A DNA stretch of 64,000 nucleotides from Rhizobium sp. BK399 (GCF_014194695.1 NZ_JACIAH010000012.1:62001-126000), one strand, 5' to 3'; positions 25,514 through 35,313 are shown, counted from the stretch's first letter. A program made the numbers and translations. The notes: generated by a model not told the origin, from the letters alone.

Positions 25514-27067
25514 TCACTTGATGAGGTGCAGGCTCGCAACAAAATGAGTGCCGTTGGATCTGGTATATTCAAACGATCCTTTGAGCTGTTTGACGAAGGC
25601 AGCGATCAGCCGCGTTCCCATGCCTGGTTTTTTCGTCTGTCCACCGTAACCGATGCCGTTATCGGAGACGACCAGTTGGCAGACCTCATTGTCGAGAACC
25701 TTCAGCCCCACGTGAATTCGCCCAGTCTGCCGGCCCCTGAACGCATATTTCATGCTGTTGGCAACGAGTTCGTTGAGAAGCAGGGCGAGCGGGGTAGCCT
25801 TGTCGGCGGCGACAACAAAATCATCAACATCAAACGTCGTTTCAATGTTGAGGGCGTGCATGTTGACAAGCTTCCCGACAAATCCCGGTACGAAATCACG
25901 AGCCGCCACTCCCGCGAATTGGTCAAACCCGTACATTTGCTCATGCACTGCCGACATCGCGGAGATCCGTTCATTGACCTTGCTGACAGCTTCGGGCTCG
26001 AACCCCTGCATGCGAATGAGTGCTATAACAGTCTGGAGATTGTTTTTGACGCGGTGGTGGATTTCTCGCATCAACATCTCGTTCGCCTTCACTGCGTCCG
26101 CGAGTTCCAATACGTGCACCGCATCGACGCGAATGAGGCCGCGTATCCAGTAAGCTGCAGCAAGCGCGCCGATGACGGCCAGAATGATCATGGCGATCGC
26201 GATCTCCACGTCATTCCAAAAGGGCTGCATGATCAGCGCCATATCTGCGGACGCAATAGCCACGAAGGGGGTGCGTTCGATTATTCGATAGGCGACCAGC
26301 CGGTCCTGGTCATCCACCGGGGAGCGCGCGCGGTAGACGCCTGTCGTCGATTTTTTCATGTAGTCGGTGAAGAGCACATAGTCCTTCATGTTGACCGGCC
26401 CGTCAGGTTCCGGATGGCGTGCGACAAGCTGCCCGTCGCGCCGGATCAGGCTCACTGTCGAGTTTTTTCCCAGCGCCACGGCGTCCCACACCGGCTTCAG
26501 GATGCTCGCATCAAAAGCAATGACGGCCGCGCCGGCAAACATGCCATTGCGCTCCAGTCTGCGGCTGAAAACGAAGATCTGGCGACCGGAAAGACGGCTC
26601 TGGATCAACGCGGACGTGTAGTCATCCGCCCCGTTGCGAAGTCGCACGAAGTAGTCCCGGTCGGTGACATCGACCTTGCGGATGTTGGGGTCGTTGGAAA
26701 ACAGTGTCCGCCCGTCCGGTCCAAGCACATAAGCGGTCACCTGCGAGGGCAGATCCGCGACAGCCGCGTTCAGGTCGTGGACACGGTCGGGGCCCGGCAC
26801 TGGAATGTTTGCTCCAAGACTATCATCGATCCGGTGCAGCGTTTCCCGTGCCAGCGAATTCATCCATATGGCATTCGCCGCCACAATCTTCGACGCCGCG
26901 ATGATCCGTTCGTCGCCGCGATGGACGGTCGTTCGATAACTCGTTATCAGCCAGACAGACAAAACGCCAAGCAGGGCAAAAAACATCAAAACGATGATCG
27001 CAACTGATGCCTTTCCCAGTGAAGTCTCAGCTTTGTCGCGCTTCGTCATCAATCCTGTCTTGCTCAT
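25514..27067 (-). CDS. Membrane sensor histidine kinase, Cache domain plus HisKA_2
   Basis: About 517 residues. An N-terminal transmembrane helix (VAIIVLMFFALLGVLSVWLI), a long extracytoplasmic PDC/Cache-like region (residues about 45-290), a second membrane helix (IAIAMIILAVIGALAAAYWI), then a HisKA_2 dimerisation motif with the phospho-His in MREIHHRVKNNLQ and an ATPase domain (ELVANSMKYAF, DNGIGYGG). This is the kinase type that usually feeds receiver-only proteins or PhyR-type regulators in alphaproteobacteria. The exact start is uncertain among GTG 27070, ATG 27067 and ATG 27049. Confidence 0.8.
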   Translation of the reverse strand: MSKTGLMTKRDKAETSLGKASVAIIVLMFFALLGVLSVWLITSYRTTVHRGDERIIAASKIVAANAIWMNSLARETLHRIDDSLGANIPVPGPDRVHDLNAAVADLPSQVTAYVLGPDGRTLFSNDPNIRKVDVTDRDYFVRLRNGADDYTSALIQSRLSGRQIFVFSRRLERNGMFAGAAVIAFDASILKPVWDAVALGKNSTVSLIRRDGQLVARHPEPDGPVNMKDYVLFTDYMKKSTTGVYRARSPVDDQDRLVAYRIIERTPFVAIASADMALIMQPFWNDVEIAIAMIILAVIGALAAAYWIRGLIRVDAVHVLELADAVKANEMLMREIHHRVKNNLQTVIALIRMQGFEPEAVSKVNERISAMSAVHEQMYGFDQFAGVAARDFVPGFVGKLVNMHALNIETTFDVDDFVVAADKATPLALLLNELVANSMKYAFRGRQTGRIHVGLKVLDNEVCQLVVSDNGIGYGGQTKKPGMGTRLIAAFVKQLKGSFEYTRSNGTHFVASLHLIK

Positions 27068-27471
27068 CACATGGAGGCGGTAATAAATGTTGTAACGTGT
27101 TAGGTGTTCGGCGCAACGGGTTTGCGGTCAGCGTCGTGACTTCCCTGGAAACGAGGAGCTCTCAAGGCGGTGGGAGACCGGCAGGGGAACGCGAAATCCT
27201 TGCCAATTCAGAAACATAGGGAGGGTTGTAAATAATCTCTTATCGTTTGTACGGTTTTTGACCAAGACGCGGGAAGCTGAGGGGCCCCGATCTCTCTTCT
27301 GTGCGTTATCAGGGATGTCCAGACCATCCGGAGGGTCAATCAGGCCGGATTTCCGTGTAACGTCGGGCGAGCGAGGGACTTCGCCCGAGGAGGGTGCATG
27401 GACGTCGTCCATCGGCATTCAGGACCGGTCCCGCTTAGCCGGTTAGGTTCCCTGTACGTTCCCATCTCCTC
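27068..27471. other. Intergenic region with two consecutive perfect hairpins
   Basis: About 400 bases. No gene recognised. ATCCGG (27326-27331) / CCGGAT (27345-27350) and TCGGGCGA (27363-27370) / TCGCCCGA (27381-27388) are perfect stems, the second followed by GGAGGG. They may belong to an untranslated RNA or be chance in GC-rich DNA. Confidence 0.3.
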
Positions 27472-27496
27472 GGAACCGGACGACTCCTTGACCGTT
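27472..27496 (+). promoter_or_regulatory. EcfG/RpoE2-type promoter
   Basis: GGAAC (27472-27476), 16 bases, CGTT (27493-27496): exact consensus, 28 bases before the start of the 66-residue gene at 27525. Confidence 0.75.
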
Positions 27497-27524
27497 GTTG
27501 ATTACAGTCGACAGGGAGTAAAAG

Positions 27525-27725
27525 ATGACGTCGAGGACAAAATTGGTCGAGGTTGCGGTCACTTCGAAAGGCGAGCGTCTGGCCCTGGGGATCATGAACG
27601 CAAAGCAGGCCCTTTCCCTTGCCGAAGCTATCGAGATCGAGATTTCCCATCCTGATCACGAGACAGGCCACAGGTACATTTATCGATCGGGAGAGTTGAA
27701 AGCGCGCACCAGCCGCGACATGTAG
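27525..27725 (+). CDS. Small hypothetical protein (66 aa), stress-promoter linked
   Basis: A 66-residue soluble protein (LVEVAVTSKGERLALGIMNA ... YIYRSGELKARTSRD), likely a small alpha/beta fold. An exact EcfG-type promoter lies directly upstream and AGGGAG precedes the start. No family recognised. Confidence 0.6.
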   Translation: MTSRTKLVEVAVTSKGERLALGIMNAKQALSLAEAIEIEISHPDHETGHRYIYRSGELKARTSRDM

Positions 27726-27883
27726 CATTTGCAGGGGATGTGGCGGTTCAACCCATGCATCCGACGCTTGACTGGTATGATTTGTGTCTTCGTGCCGCAA
27801 CCAGTATTTGCGGAGTAATCAGTTGACTTCACCTTGGAACAAACGCCGCGACCCGGCAATCGGGCTGCACGTAAGGAGGCATC

Positions 27884-28165
27884 GTGAACATCATTTCGAA
27901 GACATTGGACGAGATGACGCGGGTTGAACGTTCCAGCTTGCTGGAAGCGGTCGCCAGCGCGCTCGAGGCGACGGCAAGTGAGGCAGAGGAAAACGGTGAT
28001 GCACGTTTCGTTGCCAACTCCACCTGCTTGGCAAACACCATTCGCGGTTTATCCGGAGATCTCGCACCCCGAGAGATGGCGGCCGCAGAATTGCTTCTTG
28101 AGCAGGGTATTATGCTGATGCACCAGTTTTCCAACAGATCGAAGCCCGAGACTCTTCTCAACTAG
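27884..28165 (+). CDS. Hypothetical helical protein (93 aa)
   Basis: A 93-residue helical acidic protein (SSLLEAVASALEATASEAEE). The start is GTG 27884 with AAGGAGG five bases upstream, which decides the start. No family recognised; similar size and composition to the 22126 gene on the other strand. Confidence 0.5.
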   Translation: MNIISKTLDEMTRVERSSLLEAVASALEATASEAEENGDARFVANSTCLANTIRGLSGDLAPREMAAAELLLEQGIMLMHQFSNRSKPETLLN

Positions 28166-28300
28166 GCCCGTGCCCCGGCGGGTCCAGGATCTCGGGGCAA
28201 CGCTCTCGGAACCCGAGCCAACCCAGATGGCGTTCCCGGCGCCGTGGGCGGTCGACGACGCGCTGCTTTTCCAATGCCCATCGATATGCGAAAACATTGG

Positions 28301-28337
28301 TTGACTACGAAACGAATTCGTCTAGTTTCCTAGTCAA
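28301..28337. promoter_or_regulatory. MarR-type operator palindrome
   Basis: TTGACTACGAAAC (28301-28313) and GTTTCCTAGTCAA (28325-28337) are 13-base inverted arms with one mismatch, 11 bases apart, ending 18 bases before the MarR start. The position fits autoregulation. Confidence 0.65.
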
Positions 28338-28355
28338 CGAATTGGTTGCCGCTCA

Positions 28356-28802
28356 ATGGTATCTGACCTTACCTCCCATACAGGCTATTGGATGAGAATG
28401 ATATCCAATGCCGTTTCACACGGGTTCGCTCGACGCCTTGCCGTGGAGGACGTAACGGTCGCCGAGTGGGTACTCATGCGTTCGCTCTATGATGAGGGGC
28501 CAATCTCTCCGTCAGTCCTGGCAGAGAAAATGCACATGACCAAAGGCACGGTCAGCAAGCTCGCTGATCGCCTCGCGACAAAAGCCTTCATCGACCGCAT
28601 CGGGAATGATCGGGATCGGCGCGCCCACAGCTTGGTCCTGACTGTGGCGGGACGTGAAAAGGTTCCGCGCCTGGCGGCTCTGGCGGATCAAAACGACGCA
28701 GAGTACTTCGACGTGTTAACCGGGCAGGAGCGTGTCGCGCTTGATGAGATTTTGAAATCACTCGTCCAGAGACGAGGACTGAAGACCGTACCGGTGAAGT
28801 AG
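28356..28802 (+). CDS. MarR-family transcriptional regulator
   Basis: A 148-residue winged-helix regulator: helix-turn-helix in LAEKMHMTKGTVSKLADRLA, the wing RIGNDRDRRAHSLVLTVAG and flanking dimerisation helices. The palindrome directly upstream is the probable operator. The DUF1398 gene follows 43 bases downstream and may be its target or co-transcribed partner. Confidence 0.88.
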   Translation: MVSDLTSHTGYWMRMISNAVSHGFARRLAVEDVTVAEWVLMRSLYDEGPISPSVLAEKMHMTKGTVSKLADRLATKAFIDRIGNDRDRRAHSLVLTVAGREKVPRLAALADQNDAEYFDVLTGQERVALDEILKSLVQRRGLKTVPVK

Positions 28803-28845
28803 GGGCCGGACAGACCAATCTATCAACTCGAACAGGAGAGCTGCC

Positions 28846-29244
28846 ATGGATGCGGAACAGATTTCTGTTGCACGGACCTGCCTCAAGGCGGCGCATGACG
28901 GCGACCTCAGTTTCCCGGATATCGTTGGCAAACTCATCGACGTCGGCTTCGAAGGCTATGCGGTGGATTACCGGCGCCACTGTCAGTCCTTCTATCTGCC
29001 GGACGGGGACAGCCTGACCCTTGACATGGATTCGTCGGGTCCTGTTGCAGCGCGGTTTGACCCGGCCCGGATCGAGCGACTCGTCCGTTGGGCGCAGGCC
29101 AATGGACCGGACTATAGCTACAAGGCCTTCTCAGAGCAGGCAAAGGCAGCCGGTTGTGCTGGCTATCTCGTATCCTTCCTGGGGCGCAGGGTCGTCTATT
29201 TTGGTCGCACGGCTGAAACTCACATCGAATTTTTTCCAAGCTGA
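28846..29244 (+). CDS. DUF1398 family protein
   Basis: A 132-residue protein with the DUF1398 (YbcV-like) layout: VGFEGYAVDYRRHCQSFYLPDG, the middle helix AQANGPDYSYKAFSEQAKAAGC and the C-terminal strands YLVSFLGRRVVYFGR, THIEFFP. The family is small, soluble and uncharacterised. It lies downstream of marR with a GGAG ribosome binding site (AACAGGAGAGCTGCC). Confidence 0.8.
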   Translation: MDAEQISVARTCLKAAHDGDLSFPDIVGKLIDVGFEGYAVDYRRHCQSFYLPDGDSLTLDMDSSGPVAARFDPARIERLVRWAQANGPDYSYKAFSEQAKAAGCAGYLVSFLGRRVVYFGRTAETHIEFFPS

Positions 29245-29520
29245 CGCAGTTGGGGTGCCGGAAATGCCCTCGTTGCCGTGGGTCATGACGCACAAGCCCG
29301 GGCGCATGGGTGTGGGGGGGGAGGACGCAACGTCTAAATTCCTACTATATGAGCAGGCATAAAGTATATGCCGGCGTTTATATAAGAGTCATTTTAGTAG
29401 ATCTTTTTTGGTGATTTGTACGAGAAAGAAATCGAAAGAAAAAATTGCTAACCTTTCGATAACCTGATGCTGAAATTCTATGCAGGGTTTTCCGGACAAT
29501 TGGGAAAAGGCACTACAAAC

Positions 29521-29727
29521 ATGTTCATCGTGGCAGTCTCAGACAATGGGCAGGAAAGAAATATTGTCGCCAACGAAGTCATTCTGTCGAACGGTAAAGT
29601 CCTTGTTCAGGCTGGGGGCCAGCGGCACGAATTTGCAATCGCCGCACTGATTGATGTCGTGCCTGTCCAGGCAGGCATCATCCGTTGTGGCCATACGCTT
29701 CTCCAGCGCGGCCCGGTGCTTAACTGA
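29521..29727 (+). CDS. Small hypothetical protein (68 aa)
   Basis: A 68-residue beta-rich small protein (FIVAVSDNGQERNIVANEVI, VLVQAGGQRHEFAIAALID). An earlier in-frame ATG at 29467 is possible. The AT-rich 276 bases upstream hold no other gene. No family recognised. Confidence 0.4.
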   Translation: MFIVAVSDNGQERNIVANEVILSNGKVLVQAGGQRHEFAIAALIDVVPVQAGIIRCGHTLLQRGPVLN

Positions 29728-29807
29728 AGCGCCAGGGATGCCGGCCTCAGGCCACGCTCGTCAGTTGAGTGTTTCTCCGTTCCTTCTAGGCGCAAAGCCG
29801 CGAAAGA

Positions 29808-30196
29808 TCATGCCCCGGTCAAAAGCCGGACCGCAGAGGCAACCTCATTGGCAACGTAGGGCTCGCTCATGAAAGGCGTGCCGATGGGAAGCTGGCTACT
29901 ATCGGGGACACAATGCCCCGATGTGACGATGATTTTGATTGGTGGCCACCGACCCGTACGAAAGCCGCCAACAACAATCCATCCATTGTTCCCGGCATGT
30001 CGATATCGGTAAACAGCAGCGTGATCTCGGGATGATTTTCGATGATGCCTATCGCCGCGGCGGCGCCCGAAGCCTCGAGGACGGTAAAGCCCTCATCCTG
30101 GAGATTGGCCACGATCGCAAGGCGCAGGAGCGGTTCGTCCTCCACGACAAGGACCGTCGCTGATGGGCGAGGCAGGGGTTCACTTCTCGATGACAT
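29808..30196 (-). pseudogene. Response regulator receiver, frameshifted
   Basis: The first frame gives a receiver start (VLVVEDEPLLRLAIVANLQD, Asp in LLFTDIDMPGTMDG) up to FVR; the next frame continues with WPPIKIIVTSGH, FMSEPY and VRLLTGA before TGA at 29808. Joining them at about 29952 gives a full 128-residue receiver closely like the intact one at 46901 (which has VRDRWPP at this point). One missing base in GTACGGG(A)TCGG explains the break. As written the protein loses the Thr/Ser and Lys switch residues. Confidence 0.7.
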
Positions 30197-30406
30197 TAAT
30201 CAACTTTTCCGCCAGGAGTTGGTACGCTAGAAGACATAACTGGTTCATGCGGCATTTATCTCAAACGTGTTATTTTCACTCGGAAATTGGCGCCAGCTTC
30301 TGACGCCAATGTTGATTCCACAGGCGGCCATCAACACGTTTTGTTTTGATCCAGTAGAAGAAGGAATGTTGGGATTCGTCATCCATCAGGCTTGGAGGAG
30401 GAAAAT

Positions 30407-32146
30407 ATGGCCCTTAACGACCAGATCTTTCAAACTCCATTGGGGAGCTTGACCAGAGCAACGACGGCGATCGCGCGTGCACGTTCAGTGAAAGAGGTCA
30501 TCGAGACAATTCGCAGAACGGCGCGCTCTCTGGTTGGCTGCGACGGCATTACGGTCATCCGACGGGAAGGGGACCTTTGCCGCTATGTGGAGGAGGATGC
30601 GATCGAGCCACTCTGGAAGGGGCAGAAATTCCCCGCGATCGCATGTATCTCTGGTTGGGCAATGATCAATCGCCAGACAGTTGTTGTCCCCGATATTGCC
30701 CAGGATGACCGCATTCCAATCGAGCTCTATGCCGGCACCTTTGTCCGGGCACTCGCAATGGCTCCTGTTCGCCCGAGCGATCCTATCGGCGCGATTGGCG
30801 CCTACTGGTCGCAGGCATACACTCCCTCGCGGTGGGAGATCGAGACGCTCGAAGCACTCGCAGAAGCCGCCGCGGCAGCTATCGAGAATGTCGACTTTAT
30901 CGCGTCCCTTTCGGATCAACTGGTGAACGCGAAAGGCACCGATCTGGCTGGCCGCCAACAGTTCGTCGATGATTTCGCAAGGGATATCGAATTCGTCGGC
31001 AGTATCGATGCCGTTCCGATTATCCTCGATATCGTGCTGCGCATGACTGGCATGGGGTTTGCCGCCGTGGCACGGGTTACCGAGACGAAATGGATCACCT
31101 GTCAGGCTCTGGATCACGTCGGTTTCGGCCTCAAGCCAGGCGATGAGCTGCCAGTAGAAACAACGCTCTGCAACGAAATCCGTGATCACCGCCAGCCTAT
31201 CGTATTTGATGACGCCGAGGTTGACCCACGTTACCGCGACCACCATACGCCGCAGATCTACGGGCTGCGGAGCTATATCTCGATGCCGATCATATTGGCG
31301 AACGGAACGTTCTTCGGTACGCTTTGCGCAATCGACTCCAGTCCGGCCAAGGTCAACGACCCAATGGTGATTGGAACATTCAAGCTCTTTGCCGAACTGA
31401 TTGCGCACCATCTCGACGCCGGCGAAAGGTTGCAGGCCGCGCAAGAATCTCTTGAACGTGAGCGGGAGCTTGCCGAGCTTCGCGAGCAGTTCATCGCGAT
31501 ACTTGGACACGATCTGCGCAATCCGCTCGCCGCCGTCGACGCAGGCGCAAGCCGCATGCTTCAGGAAGGATGGACCAACCGAACCCCAGCTATCCTGAAG
31601 CTCATGAAATCGAGCATATCGAGGATGGCAGGGCTGGTCGATAATCTTATGGATCTGGCCAGGGCACGGCTTGGAGGTGGAATAACCCTGACAGTTTTCC
31701 ATGGTGATCTGACCGTTACGCTGCAGCATGTCGTGGGCGAGCTTCAGGTGGCGCATCCGGAAAGGCGTATCTCAGCGTCGTTCAATTTTTCGTCGCCGGT
31801 CGTTGCGGACCACCCTAGGATTGCGCAGATGTTTTCGAACCTGGTTTCGAACGCCGTCACGCACGGATCCGCCGACAAACCGATTGTCATCACCGGAATT
31901 ACGGCTGAGGGTGCAATTGAAGTTTGCGTTTCGAATGGAGGTCGGCCGATTCCTAAAGATCGGATCGACAGACTGTTCATGCCCTTCACCGGCGCCGATG
32001 GGATGGCGCCTGCCCATGGGCTTGGTCTCGGCCTTTATATTTCGTCGCAGATCGCAAAAGCCCATGGAGGGCAGATCGATGTTTTCTCCGACGAAATCGA
32101 AACGCGTTTCACCTTCCGTATGCCGATGCTCGTGATGGATCCCTAG
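30407..32146 (+). CDS. Soluble GAF-GAF sensor histidine kinase
   Basis: A 579-residue soluble kinase: GAF domain 1 (residues about 20-165), GAF domain 2 (about 190-330; CALDHVGFGLKPGDELPVET, DDAEVDPRYRDH), a coiled linker, HisKA with the phospho-His in ILGHDLRNPLAAV, and HATPase (NLVSNAVTHG, GLGLGLYIS). GGAGGAGG lies before ATG 30407. It lacks a membrane anchor and a receiver. The phospho-acceptor protein is unknown; receiver genes flank it on both sides. Confidence 0.85.
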   Translation: MALNDQIFQTPLGSLTRATTAIARARSVKEVIETIRRTARSLVGCDGITVIRREGDLCRYVEEDAIEPLWKGQKFPAIACISGWAMINRQTVVVPDIAQDDRIPIELYAGTFVRALAMAPVRPSDPIGAIGAYWSQAYTPSRWEIETLEALAEAAAAAIENVDFIASLSDQLVNAKGTDLAGRQQFVDDFARDIEFVGSIDAVPIILDIVLRMTGMGFAAVARVTETKWITCQALDHVGFGLKPGDELPVETTLCNEIRDHRQPIVFDDAEVDPRYRDHHTPQIYGLRSYISMPIILANGTFFGTLCAIDSSPAKVNDPMVIGTFKLFAELIAHHLDAGERLQAAQESLERERELAELREQFIAILGHDLRNPLAAVDAGASRMLQEGWTNRTPAILKLMKSSISRMAGLVDNLMDLARARLGGGITLTVFHGDLTVTLQHVVGELQVAHPERRISASFNFSSPVVADHPRIAQMFSNLVSNAVTHGSADKPIVITGITAEGAIEVCVSNGGRPIPKDRIDRLFMPFTGADGMAPAHGLGLGLYISSQIAKAHGGQIDVFSDEIETRFTFRMPMLVMDP

Positions 32147-32161
32147 GCTCGACGACAACTG

Positions 32162-32383
32162 ATGCTACGGTCCCCGTAGTGCGTATAATCATGATCCACG
32201 CCCACGGCCTTTAAGACAAGATCGACCACCACCAGGAAGATGATGGTACCGATGCTGAGCCCGCCACCGCGACGGCCGACTGGAAGGCTGAGGCCTCCAG
32301 CGCGACCGGACCGGTTCCATGAGTCCCACCTTCGTCGCGCCGTCCTCGACATTGTCAGACTGACGACGTCCCTGCCATTTCAT
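32162..32383 (-). pseudogene. YpfJ-type zinc metallopeptidase, N-terminal relic
   Basis: The start MKWQGRRQSDNVED is the conserved N-terminus of the YpfJ/KPN_02809 neutral zinc metallopeptidase family. The frame then shifts: the expected Gly-rich linker and membrane helix (GRRGGGLSIGTIIFLVVV) continue in a neighbouring frame, after which coding stops. No HEXXH domain follows. It is a truncated, frameshifted relic. Confidence 0.6.
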
Positions 32384-32398
32384 TTAAACCTCCGAGAA

Positions 32399-32923
32399 TC
32401 AACGGTTGCCTGGTCGATCAACATGGGCCCGAAGCATCCCGATCAGCGCGTCATGCGCATATGGTTTCGAAATGAAGGAGACGCCGCTCGCGAGGTCAAA
32501 GGCGCCAAGTCGGACGTGCCCGGATGTTACGATAACCCGCGTCCGGGGAAACTGTGCCCGCACTCGGCTCACCAAGCCAAGGCCGTCCGTAGAGCCAGGC
32601 ATGTTGACGTCGGTAAAGACTGCGTCGATCTCGTTGCTTTGAAGAATGACCAACGCCTCATCGGCGCTTCCCGCTTCCAGCACATCGAAGCCCTCTGCCT
32701 CGAGGGCGTCCACCGCCGCAAAACGGATCAGCGGCTCATCATCGACCACGAGAACCTTTTTGACAGTCGTCTCAATTGTTTGCGCCGAATAGCCTTGACC
32801 GAGTGTCCCCCATTCCGCCACGGCTTGTGACCAGTGATCGCGGTCGCGCCCGTGCGGGCATCCTTCGCCTTGCCACAGGGCGTGAGCGCGCCTGCTGATC
32901 CAGTTGTATGCTTCCTGATCCAT
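32399..32923 (-). CDS. DUF2934-receiver fusion protein
   Basis: A 174-residue protein. Residues 1-40 are a DUF2934 motif (ISRRAHALWQGEGCPHGRDR ... HW), the rest a CheY-like receiver (VLVVDDEPLIRF, Asp in AVFTDVNMPG, Ser in VTSGH, Lys in FISKPY). A perfect EcfG-type promoter begins about 50 bases upstream. A longer in-frame start exists but the DUF2934 start at 32923 is where family sequence begins. The fusion is unusual; function of DUF2934 is unknown. Confidence 0.75.
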   Translation of the reverse strand: MDQEAYNWISRRAHALWQGEGCPHGRDRDHWSQAVAEWGTLGQGYSAQTIETTVKKVLVVDDEPLIRFAAVDALEAEGFDVLEAGSADEALVILQSNEIDAVFTDVNMPGSTDGLGLVSRVRAQFPRTRVIVTSGHVRLGAFDLASGVSFISKPYAHDALIGMLRAHVDRPGNR

Positions 32924-32946
32924 GTGCTGCCTCTTTTGGGAAGGCG

Positions 32947-32971
32947 AACGCCGCAGGCGGGAGCCGGTTCC
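32947..32971 (-). promoter_or_regulatory. EcfG/RpoE2-type promoter
   Basis: On the minus strand GGAAC (32971-32967), 16 bases, CGTT (32950-32947): exact consensus, reading into the DUF2934-receiver gene. Confidence 0.75.
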
Positions 32972-33079
32972 GTTGCGCAAAAAAAATCAAAAACAGCGAG
33001 CAAAGAAGTGGTGTGGGTTGCTTGGTTGTTCTGGCGACAAGGGGCTTTGGAGGCGCGGCTGCAAGGCCGCGCCTTCCGC

Positions 33080-35239
33080 TCAAACGATCGGCGAAGACGC
33101 CTTGCCGAGCTTCACAGCGGGTTCGCGAGCCCAAACGCGCAGCTTACCGATCTCCTGCACGAAGTCCGACACGCTCTTGTCGCCCGGCAGGGCGATGGTG
33201 CCTTCGTCAAGCGCGCCAGAGATTCCCGATTTCTCAAGCAAGGGGAGGGCCGACTGGTCGTAGCCTATGAACTTGCAATGCTGAAATGCATCAGCAACGA
33301 AGTCTCGGGCAGTGGCTTCATTGACGAGATCGTCCATGGCCTGATGTGCGGTCAGCAGTGCCACGGCATCGAAGAGCACGGACGGTCCGCCGTCGATCAT
33401 GTGGTGCGCCTCCACCCAGCTTCCGTCTGAAGCCGTCACGCCTCCCACTTTTGGTGCGATGATTTCAAAGACTGCTTTCTCCGTGGTGACAGCTTTGCTA
33501 AGAGCCTTCAGAAGCTTGGCATCTACACCGTCGGTGACAAGAATACCAAGCTTGCGGCCTTCGAAGCGTTTCGGACCACGTTCCACAATGCTCAGCGCTG
33601 GCGACGGCTCGAGATCCTGACGGGTTGGGACCGCCGCCTCCGCGGGTGTGGGCATCGACTGAAAACCGAGCTTTTCCGCAACCGTTGTGGCAAGCGTATC
33701 GTCGATGTTCATCAGATGCGAAACCATCCGTTCCCGGATTGCCAGTGTCTCTACCTTGCTCAACTCGAACGTCAGAGCCATGGCAATGTGTCGCTGCTCA
33801 GGTGGCGTCTGACTGATGAAAAACTGGCGCGCCTGGCTATAGTGATCCGCAAAACTCTCTGACCGAAGCCTGACCATCGATCCCTGTTCTTCGGCTGGAA
33901 AATGGCGATAGCCCTGCAGCGGGGATTCTCGCGGACCCTGATTGAACGAGTTTGGCTGATAATTCACACGTCCAACCGGGTTACGCATGGCCATGTGGCC
34001 ATCCTGCTGGAAGGTGTGGAAGGGGCACTTCGGGGCATTGATCGGCAAATGCGTGAAGTTCGGCCCGCCGAGCCGCTTGAGTTGCGTGTCGAGGTAGGAA
34101 AAATTTCGACCTTGCAGCAGGGGATCGTTGCTGAAGCCAATACCAGGAGGCACGTTCTGCGTCATGAATGCGACCTGTTCGGTCTCGGCGAAGAAATTAT
34201 AGGGCATCCGGTCGAGCACCAGTCGACCAATCGGTCTGACCGGTAAAACCTCCTCAGGAATGATTTTCGTCGCATCAAGGATGTCGAAATCAAAATTATC
34301 CGCGAAATCCTGATCGAAAAGCTGGACGCACAGTTCCCATTCGGGGAAATTGCCCGACTGGATCGATTGCCAGAGATCGCGGCGGTGGTAGTCCGGGTCC
34401 GCCCCGTTTATCTTGACAGCCTCATTCCAGGCGACCGACTGAAGGCCGAGCTTCGGCTTCCAATGGAACTTGACGAATGTCGATTGATCATTGGCATTGA
34501 TGAAACGGAACGTATGAACGCCGAACCCTTCCATGAACCGGAAGGACCTTGGGATCGCACGATCCGACATGATCCACATGATCATGTGCATGCTCTCCGG
34601 CGTGAGGCTGATGAAGTCCCAGAAATTGTCGTGAGCGGTCTGTGCCTGCGGAAATGCCCGATCTGGCTCTTGTTTGGCAGCGTGGACGAGATCCGGGAAC
34701 CTGATCGCATCCTGGATGAAGAAGACAGGAATGTTGTTGCCGACGAGGTCCCAATTGCCCTCCTTCGTGTACATCTTTACCGCAAAGCCGCGGACGTCGC
34801 GCGCAAGATCAAACGAGCCCTTGTTTCCTGCAACAGTCGAAAAACGCACGAAAGCGGGGGTCTTCTCGCCGGCGCGTTGGAAAATGTCGGCGCGGGTAAG
34901 ATCGGTGAGAGGCTCGTATGTTTCGAAAAAGCCATGGGCGCCATAGCCGCGGGCATGCACAACGCGCTCCGGAATGCGTTCATGATCGAAATGAAAAATT
35001 TTCTCGCGAAAATGAAAGTCTTCAAGAACAGCAGGTCCGCGAGCCCCGACGCGCAGCGTATTGTGGTCATCGGCGACGGGCGACCCCTGAGCGGTAGTCA
35101 GGATTTCATGACCGTCCTCCGAAAATTGATGCAGTTCACCACCGACGCCGCGGTGGATATTCTGGTCATGAATCGTGACATTGTCGGAGACGGTGGTTTT
35201 CTTGGATGACGTTGGCGATGCCGATGGCTTCTTGGCCAT
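33080..35239 (-). CDS. katE: Large-subunit catalase HPII with C-terminal DJ-1/PfpI-like domain
   Basis: A 719-residue monofunctional heme catalase. The distal His is His95 ([11 protein letters not shown]), the distal Asn lies in GNWDLVGNN and the proximal heme Tyr in [14 protein letters not shown]. The last 150 residues form the class-II-type flavodoxin/DJ-1 domain ([16 protein letters not shown]). It disproportionates H2O2 in the cytoplasm. ATG 35239 begins [14 protein letters not shown] after a GGAGGGAACC ribosome binding site; the open frame upstream (118 codons) overlaps the DUF892 gene and is not family sequence. The DUF892 gene is 74 bases upstream on the same strand, so both may share a stress promoter. 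Confidence 0.93.
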   Translation of the reverse strand: MAKKPSASPTSSKKTTVSDNVTIHDQNIHRGVGGELHQFSEDGHEILTTAQGSPVADDHNTLRVGARGPAVLEDFHFREKIFHFDHERIPERVVHARGYGAHGFFETYEPLTDLTRADIFQRAGEKTPAFVRFSTVAGNKGSFDLARDVRGFAVKMYTKEGNWDLVGNNIPVFFIQDAIRFPDLVHAAKQEPDRAFPQAQTAHDNFWDFISLTPESMHMIMWIMSDRAIPRSFRFMEGFGVHTFRFINANDQSTFVKFHWKPKLGLQSVAWNEAVKINGADPDYHRRDLWQSIQSGNFPEWELCVQLFDQDFADNFDFDILDATKIIPEEVLPVRPIGRLVLDRMPYNFFAETEQVAFMTQNVPPGIGFSNDPLLQGRNFSYLDTQLKRLGGPNFTHLPINAPKCPFHTFQQDGHMAMRNPVGRVNYQPNSFNQGPRESPLQGYRHFPAEEQGSMVRLRSESFADHYSQARQFFISQTPPEQRHIAMALTFELSKVETLAIRERMVSHLMNIDDTLATTVAEKLGFQSMPTPAEAAVPTRQDLEPSPALSIVERGPKRFEGRKLGILVTDGVDAKLLKALSKAVTTEKAVFEIIAPKVGGVTASDGSWVEAHHMIDGGPSVLFDAVALLTAHQAMDDLVNEATARDFVADAFQHCKFIGYDQSALPLLEKSGISGALDEGTIALPGDKSVSDFVQEIGKLRVWAREPAVKLGKASSPIV

Positions 35240-35313
35240 GGTTCCCTCCGATTGGTGAAAGGCAAAGGAGGGCCGCTCGTCTGAACGACCTTCCCTAGTG
35301 ATCGCGATTTGGA

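Noticed and set aside
24887-27007. 706-codon plus-strand frame
   Set aside because: Runs antisense to the HisKA_2 kinase and over the end of the cyclase gene; no domain is readable in it.
33080-35210. Long plus-strand frames opposite katE (for example 34367-35209)
   Set aside because: Antisense shadows of a clearly recognised catalase gene; GC-rich codon pattern produces long antisense frames.
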